Shown one piece after another: positions 7,972-14,194 of a stretch of DNA of 14,194 nucleotides. Made by a program: the position numbers and the translations under genes. Each line of letters begins with the position of its first letter. Within the stretch, counting starts at the first letter, position 1. Origin of the DNA: Chromera velia. Lineage: Eukaryota; Sar; Chromeraceae. Location: contig JAHBMJ010001952.1 of assembly GCA_018398765.1 (NCBI GenBank), forward strand, positions 10,001 through 24,194, given 5' to 3'. Below the pieces are notes generated by a model. That model searched no databases and had not been told where the DNA came from. It worked only from the letters and a program-made list of their open reading frames with translations.

Positions 7972-9489
7972 CTAGCTTACTCTGAGAGTCACCCCTCGGT
8001 TCCCAGTGACGGCTTCCCAAGGGTGAGCCGATGATTCAAGTTCCGTTTCTTTCAACCACCACTTCACAGGCTTATCTGAGTCACTCAGTGGCCGCACAAT
8101 CTGAGTGGCAGTGGGAAAACGCACTGTCGGTGGCATAGAGTAGGACGCGCCTGCATCCGCAAATGCTGCTCGCACCCGTTGCACCACAACGTTGTCGTGT
8201 GTGTCTGGAATGCCCCGGCGTGCAAAGGAAATGTCTGGCTGTAGAAGCACCCACCCGTCTGCCGACCCATGTGCGTATCTAGGATGGCTTTTGGGGTAAC
8301 AGGGGGCGAATGAGGTGATGAAGAACGACGCCCCATTGAAAGTGAAACGCCACCCCCTCTCTCCAACTGACCTCTTGCCCATCACATTCCGATCAGCCCC
8401 TGAGCTCAGTGAGGGATCCCCGTCCCCTAGTGCAGTCAGACACTCCCTCACCTTCACCCCCCACTCCTCCACTGTCAATCCTACAGACTGCCCAGAAGGA
8501 GGGAGACAGGGCACTCGAATCAAGAACCCATCCAGCCTCAGCCCTCTCTCCAGACTTTCCACAAAACCCGTCAAAGCTGGAACCGCAGCCCTTCCACAAG
8601 CTGAAGGGACGTTTGAAATGCGGTCTGGTGATTCCATGGGGGTGGGGGGGGGAGGAGCCCCCCACAGCTTTGCAGTCTTTGCAAAGGGGCAAGCAGTGCC
8701 TTTCTGAATCGGGGAGAATGCAGCGACAGTAGCAGAGTGGGAGAGCTTCAGAGGCACAAGGGAGTTTTCGTTCTCTCCGGGGACCTCTTGTTCTCTCTCT
8801 ACTCCCTTCTCACTTTGATACTCTGTATTCTGTTCATCTGATGTCAATTCTGTTTCCCTCTTCTTTTGCTGCACCTCCGTGCCCTTCTTCTCTTCTCTGG
8901 CCTCGGTAAGGGCGGCCCTTTCGGATGCCCTCCTTGTCCGTTCAGCAAAGTCTCCGAGCTCAGCGAGAAACTGGGACCGACAACCTCGGCTGAGTGCCGT
9001 GATGCCCGTGACATGCCACAGACGGTTGCGACCAGCGATAGAGAAGAGATCAAGGCGTCTCACGAGAGATTCGGGCGAGAGGGCATTTGGGAGGTCTTGC
9101 TTGTTGGCAAAGACCAGAAGAGGCACGGGGGCCCTTCCCTCATTGGCCTTGTCTGCTTGAAACAGTGCCGTGATCAGTTCTTCTTTCACGTCCTCGATCC
9201 TCTCCGTGTCGTTGGAGTCAACAACAAACACCAGGAAACTGGTATCCTGGAAGTAGTGACGCCAGAGGGCACGCACTCCGCTGCGCCCCCCGACGTCCCA
9301 CACCGTGAAGAGAGTTCCCTTGAACTTCACACTCTCAACGTTGAACCCTATGGTGGGAATAGTGGAGGTCACCTCTCCGAGCTGGGCGCTATACAGGAGA
9401 GACGTTTTGCCCGCAGCGTCAAGCCCCAGCATTACCACTCGGCTTTGTTCCGGGGGCTTAAACCAACCAAAAGAGAACGATTGACCCAT
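7972..9489 (-). CDS. ARF-family GTPase fused to a YqcI/YcgG-family domain
   Basis: 505 codons, no intron seen. Start: ATG at 9489 in an ACCATGG context, opening MGQSFS, a good N-myristoylation signal (Gly2, Ser6), so membrane attachment is likely. Residues 1-185 are an ARF-type GTPase: P-loop GLDAAGKT (22-29), switch I TIPTIGFN with Thr46, WDVGGR (64-69), LWRHYF and NKQD (129-132). ARFs have Gln where Arg69 stands. Residues about 185-250 are a Glu/Lys-rich, probably helical linker. Residues about 264-475 match the YqcI/YcgG family: CPFAKTA (267-273), a WRF-x-FNG-x-xFF strand (380-390), then AP-x-Y and HPRY (about 396-405) and LLQPDISF. Known: the family is mainly bacterial, and a characterised member (GntA) is a heme-dependent oxygenase. 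Activity here is unknown. Inferred: a GTP-controlled or membrane-anchored enzyme or binding module. Full ARFs are about 180 aa, so the fusion is the oddity. A GTAAGC at 7980-7975 just before the TAG could be a splice donor giving another C-terminus. Confidence 0.9.
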   Translation of the reverse strand: MGQSFSFGWFKPPEQSRVVMLGLDAAGKTSLLYSAQLGEVTSTIPTIGFNVESVKFKGTLFTVWDVGGRSGVRALWRHYFQDTSFLVFVVDSNDTERIEDVKEELITALFQADKANEGRAPVPLLVFANKQDLPNALSPESLVRRLDLFSIAGRNRLWHVTGITALSRGCRSQFLAELGDFAERTRRASERAALTEAREEKKGTEVQQKKRETELTSDEQNTEYQSEKGVEREQEVPGENENSLVPLKLSHSATVAAFSPIQKGTACPFAKTAKLWGAPPPPTPMESPDRISNVPSACGRAAVPALTGFVESLERGLRLDGFLIRVPCLPPSGQSVGLTVEEWGVKVRECLTALGDGDPSLSSGADRNVMGKRSVGERGWRFTFNGASFFITSFAPCYPKSHPRYAHGSADGWVLLQPDISFARRGIPDTHDNVVVQRVRAAFADAGASYSMPPTVRFPTATQIVRPLSDSDKPVKWWLKETELESSAHPWEAVTGNRGVTLRVS

Positions 9490-10148
9490 GGTCTACAGAG
9501 CAAAATGGAATGCAAAATTGCATGAACAAAGGGTCAAAGGGGACAAAGGCGGTTGTCGACAACTCTGTATAAGTAGAAGCTAGGACCGGCCGTTTCTCTT
9601 GAAGTGAAACCTGCCGAAGCACCAATTCAGGGGAAATGAATCCGATTGAATGGTTATTTCCATGTAATTCCGCTGTTGCTTAATTGATTCAAGTGGTGTC
9701 TCCACTGTGTCTCCACGATGGGCGATGCGACCGCGCTGCTGTATCGGTGTGCATGACGAAATCTGACGTCAGATCATCTCGATCCGCGTGCGAGCGACTG
9801 AGGAGAACCGTGTGTATTTCGCCCGCGGATCGAAAGCGATCGAAGCTGAGAGGGCACTTAAGAAAAAGTGTGAGCGCTTCGATCGATCATGCAGTGACTG
9901 ACCTTGATTGAAATTTGAAAAGTTCAGTGTCACTGTGTCAGATGCAATATATATGAAAACAAGAATTTCGTGAATGCACAATGGCATACACAAAGGCACC
10001 CAGCCGTCTTCAAAGATTGCCTGTAAGTCATTGATACATATTTTTCGACTATCGACGTATTCGTACACAGTAGGTGATCTTATATATATATTTGCCTTCG
10101 AACGGCTACATGGCGCGTATATATTTGTCTTCGAACAGCCGGCGAAGC
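9490..10148. promoter_or_regulatory. Shared upstream region of two divergent genes
   Basis: About 660 bp between the start of the minus-strand GTPase fusion and the plus-strand RCC1-like gene, so promoters for both should lie here. On the plus side a TATATATATA run at 10081-10090 lies about 60 bp before the chosen ATG. On the minus side TTATACAG (about 9563-9570) is a weak TATA-like word. GATCGAT/CGATCG words are frequent at 9780-9890. A GTAAGT at 10023-10028 could be a 5'-UTR donor. No protein-coding content is recognised. Confidence 0.5.
10085..10139 (+). repeat. 33-bp promoter-proximal duplication
   Basis: ATATATTTG-C/T-CTTCGAAC-G/A-GC occurs at 10086-10106 and again at 10119-10139, a 33-bp period. 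Both copies lie just upstream of the RCC1-like start codon. TTCGAA is palindromic, so each copy could bind a dimeric factor. The function is inferred. Confidence 0.75.
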
Positions 10149-11282
10149 ATGTTTCCATCTCGTTCCCTTACACGACAGACCGCTCTTCTGGTCTTGTCAG
10201 TGCTTGTGCCCTCTGCAAGTGCCACTTTGGGCACCAGCTGTTGTGGCGATAACTTCTGCTGCAGCATCATGAGTGACAACAGTGTGAGCTGCTGGGGCGG
10301 TAACTCGTTCTCGGCTCCTTCAGGGTCTTTTCAGTACTTGACATGTGACGGGAAAGCGGGCATCGCCGTGTCTGAGGATCTGACAATATCGAATTGCTTC
10401 GGTACCTCAGGCTACGGTGCCGAGGGTTGCACGACAGGAGCGAAAATCATTGACGCCAGCGTTGGATTTTGGGGGGGGTGCCGAATTAACGACGGCGGGG
10501 CACTGACCTGTTGGGGCAAAGATACCGTATACGGGTACAATTCACGCCCGACAGCGTCAGAGTGCTCGAGCCTCGGGCTCAGTGACTGCTCTGCGGTGAG
10601 CACAACTCTATCTCCCCCATCGGGAAACTTCAAAACTGTGGCGTGTGGGGGAAAGCGGGCTGGCCACTTCTGTTGCGCAGTCGCCGCAGACCCCGGCCCC
10701 GTATCGTGTTTCGGTGCCGGGTCAGAATCCTACACACCATCGACATCAGTCACAAACGTACACCAATTGTCTTGTGGATACAATTTTTGTTGCGCTGTGC
10801 TTGGTGACGGTTCCGGGTCGTGCTTCGGCGACCTCGACCAGAGTGACTCATCAGGCTCTGACCTTCCCTCAACCCTCCAAGGTGACTTCGCTCAAGTGGC
10901 CTGCGGATCCTACGCCTGTTATTTTCTCGCCACCGACGGAAGCATGAGTGCATACGGGCGGGTGTTCAGCAGATCTGTCGGGCCCGTGCCCTCAGGGACG
11001 GACACGACTGCACTCCCGTCGTCGTCGGGCTGGGCCGCTGTGCCGACCCACGGGGGTTTTGGGCACGCGTGTGCTGTGACGTCTGGCCTGAAGATGAGCT
11101 GCTGGGGGGCTAACTACTCTGATCAGGTGACTGATGCACCCTCAGGCGAGACTGCAAACCCCTCTGGGCGGTCTGTGCCTGAGGCTCTAGGAGCTTCTTC
11201 ATCTGGAAGCTCTTTGAAATATCCAGGAGGACTGGCTCTAGTCTGCTGGCTCCTGCCTCTCCTTGTTCAGAACGTCCAATAA
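10149..11282 (+). CDS. Secreted cysteine-rich RCC1-like seven-repeat protein, probable GPI anchor
   Basis: 377 codons from the ATG at 10149. This start gives a clean signal peptide: basic SLTRQ, hydrophobic ALLVLSVLV, cleavage site SASA (about residue 25). An in-frame ATG at 10110 is possible but would put a polar extension first. The mature part has seven imperfect repeats closing on Cys-[Trp/Phe]-Gly or a variant at about residues 48-50, 83-85, 121-123, 187-189, 225-227, 268-270 (AYG) and 318-320. Several contain FCCAV/FCCSI with paired Cys, and several are preceded by GxFxxVxCG. This is the RCC1/BLIP-II repeat pattern, and seven repeats fits a seven-bladed propeller. The C-terminus is a Ser/Gly-rich segment (about 349-356) followed by hydrophobic GLALVCWLLPLLV, typical of a GPI-anchor signal. 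Inferred: an extracellular, disulphide-stabilised surface protein that binds a partner, not a nuclear Ran exchange factor. The ligand is unknown. Confidence 0.85.
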   Translation: MFPSRSLTRQTALLVLSVLVPSASATLGTSCCGDNFCCSIMSDNSVSCWGGNSFSAPSGSFQYLTCDGKAGIAVSEDLTISNCFGTSGYGAEGCTTGAKIIDASVGFWGGCRINDGGALTCWGKDTVYGYNSRPTASECSSLGLSDCSAVSTTLSPPSGNFKTVACGGKRAGHFCCAVAADPGPVSCFGAGSESYTPSTSVTNVHQLSCGYNFCCAVLGDGSGSCFGDLDQSDSSGSDLPSTLQGDFAQVACGSYACYFLATDGSMSAYGRVFSRSVGPVPSGTDTTALPSSSGWAAVPTHGGFGHACAVTSGLKMSCWGANYSDQVTDAPSGETANPSGRSVPEALGASSSGSSLKYPGGLALVCWLLPLLVQNVQ

Positions 11283-11283
11283 A
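11278..11283 (+). terminator. AATAAA overlapping the RCC1-like stop codon
   Basis: A perfect AATAAA overlaps the TAA stop of the RCC1-like gene, and a second perfect AATAAA lies at 11514-11519. The second is better placed for an ordinary 3' UTR. Both are candidates only. Confidence 0.35.
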
Positions 11284-11599
11284 TTGGAGTGAGTGACTCT
11301 CAGATACTATGGAAGACTGGAAAAGTCTTGACATAGAATCATGTAGACCTAGAAGGATAATTTCAAGGATCCCCTTCATGCATGTTCATTATCCAGAACT
11401 GAGTTTCGACACTATGTTTCGACGACGGTCTGGCAGTGGCGTTCACTAGCGTTCACGAATCCGTACACCCAATGGCATGTAACTATGCATCACTGGCAAT
11501 CCAAATAAATCTTCACTTATCCAAGACTTCCATGTCCACGTCGATCTGACATCATGCATGTCTCACATCCCAAGATTTTCAATTTACACAAAGTCTTGT
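11283..11599 (+). other. 3' flank of the RCC1-like gene
   Basis: About 317 bp without coding signal, including the AATAAA at 11514-11519. It probably holds the 3' UTR and then a short spacer before the retroelement. Confidence 0.4.
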
Positions 11600-12080
11600 T
11601 GTAAGGGGGCTGGGCTAGGGGCCGGGGTCGCACCGATCGAATACAAGACGTATCTATCGCTACAGTGTAAGCTAGTCTAGGGCCTCTAGGCTATACTAAG
11701 TATAAAATTTAGAACTATAAAAGTAAACAAATTAATCGTAAGGAGGTAGCTCCTCTTCTCCTAAGTGAGCGCACTTAGTTAGGTCAGATCTCTACTACGG
11801 AAAGTCTGTCAGTACAAGGTTCACTTCCAAACTGCTTCTAGAAGCTTTGCAAGCAACTGTTGTTTACTCAATCCAGGCTATACGCAGCTGACTGAATTAA
11901 TTCCACTTTATTTCTATTTTATTTAATTCTCTTCTAATACAGACTGGCATGGCGGCGCCTCCATGAGCCTGCGTGCATGTGTTGGTCTCTGAGCTGCGGG
12001 CGTCCCGTGCGGCGGCGGTGCACGTTAGTTCGGCTCACCCCGGGATTGGCCGGTCCCGTGGCTCGCCTCACTATGTTACG
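11600..12080 (-). repeat. Candidate 3' LTR of the retroelement
   Basis: Proposed from position and ends: the minus-strand pol gene stops at 12183, a purine-rich AAGGGGGAGGGG tract on the sense strand (plus 12083-12094) resembles a polypurine tract, and the next bases read CGTAACA, close to a TGTAACA LTR start. At the other side the sense strand ends CTTACA at 11600-11605. Sense-strand AT-rich AATAAA-like words lie at about 11907-11935. Against it: TATA-like words at 11704-11723 (plus) read better on the antisense strand, and no second LTR is visible. Boundaries are tentative. Confidence 0.3.
11761..11778. other. Perfect 7-bp inverted repeat
   Basis: CTAAGTG, an AGCG loop and CACTTAG form a perfect hairpin within the candidate LTR. 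A smaller one, AGGAG-GTAG-CTCCT, lies just upstream at about 11742-11755. They could be regulatory or structural. Confidence 0.6.
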
Positions 12081-12082
12081 TG

Positions 12083-12094
12083 CCCCTCCCCCTT
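12083..12094 (-). promoter_or_regulatory. Candidate polypurine tract
   Basis: On the sense (minus) strand this reads as an A/G-only run with G5 and G4 blocks, about 90 nt past the pol stop, directly before the proposed LTR start. In LTR elements such a tract primes plus-strand DNA synthesis. The position fits; the function is inferred. Confidence 0.35.
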
Positions 12095-12182
12095 GGAGCG
12101 TGTGTCCCACGCGCTCTGTCCTTCTTCTCAGCTTTTCTGCGGTTAACTGCCAACCAAAATTGACCGTGCAATTCCTGTCTAT

Positions 12183-14192
<2,010 letters not shown>

Positions 14193-14194
14193 CT

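Noticed and set aside
8315-9525. Plus-strand open frames opposite the GTPase fusion gene
   Set aside because: They are antisense shadows of a GC-balanced coding sequence and carry no recognisable motif.
9974-10252. Alternative plus-strand peptide overlapping the start of the RCC1-like gene
   Set aside because: It is a different frame with no motif, and the signal peptide frame from 10149 explains this DNA better.

Overview
The window looks like nuclear DNA of a eukaryotic alga or protist. The genes have spliceosomal introns with GT..AG ends, the non-coding DNA is packed with tetranucleotide microsatellites, and there is a MAP kinase, an ARF-family GTPase, a secreted RCC1-like propeller protein and a chromodomain Ty3/gypsy element. 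Intron-rich genes, CT-rich repeat introns, and many TGCATGC palindromes (a core recognised by some apicomplexan AP2 factors) would fit a chromerid such as Chromera velia. That placement is a guess and no single marker proves it.

Layout. (1) 1-3035, plus strand: the 3' part of a MAP-kinase gene, with three visible exons (about 215-369, 967-2008, 2677-3035) and two introns of about 0.6 kb made largely of microsatellite. The catalytic-loop HRD is HRN, yet DFG, TEY and the acidic docking motif are kept, so it reads as a probable pseudokinase or signalling scaffold. (2) 3036-7971: about 4.9 kb with no recognisable gene, holding microsatellites, a 156-bp tandem duplication, two G-quadruplex-type tracts and an AT-rich patch. 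(3) 7972-9489, minus strand: an intronless 505-codon gene joining a complete ARF-type GTPase (myristoylation signal; DVGGR in place of DVGGQ) to a C-terminal domain of the YqcI/YcgG family. (4) 9490-10148: the intergenic region between two divergent genes, with a TATA-like run and a 33-bp promoter-proximal duplication. (5) 10149-11282, plus strand: a cysteine-rich seven-repeat RCC1-like protein with signal peptide and probable GPI-anchor tail. (6) about 11600-14194, minus strand: the 3' half of a Ty3/gypsy chromovirus-type retrotransposon (RNase H, integrase, chromodomain, possible 3' LTR). It is broken by three in-frame stops but still in one frame, and it runs off the right edge.

The genes do not form an operon or obvious pathway. 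The most interesting observations are the GTPase-YqcI/YcgG fusion with a substituted catalytic glutamine, the MAP kinase with a substituted catalytic aspartate and an enlarged activation loop, and the predicted surface-anchored RCC1 propeller. The kinase and the fusion GTPase each carry a change at the residue most important for turnover, which could mean signalling proteins working as binding modules. That link is inference.
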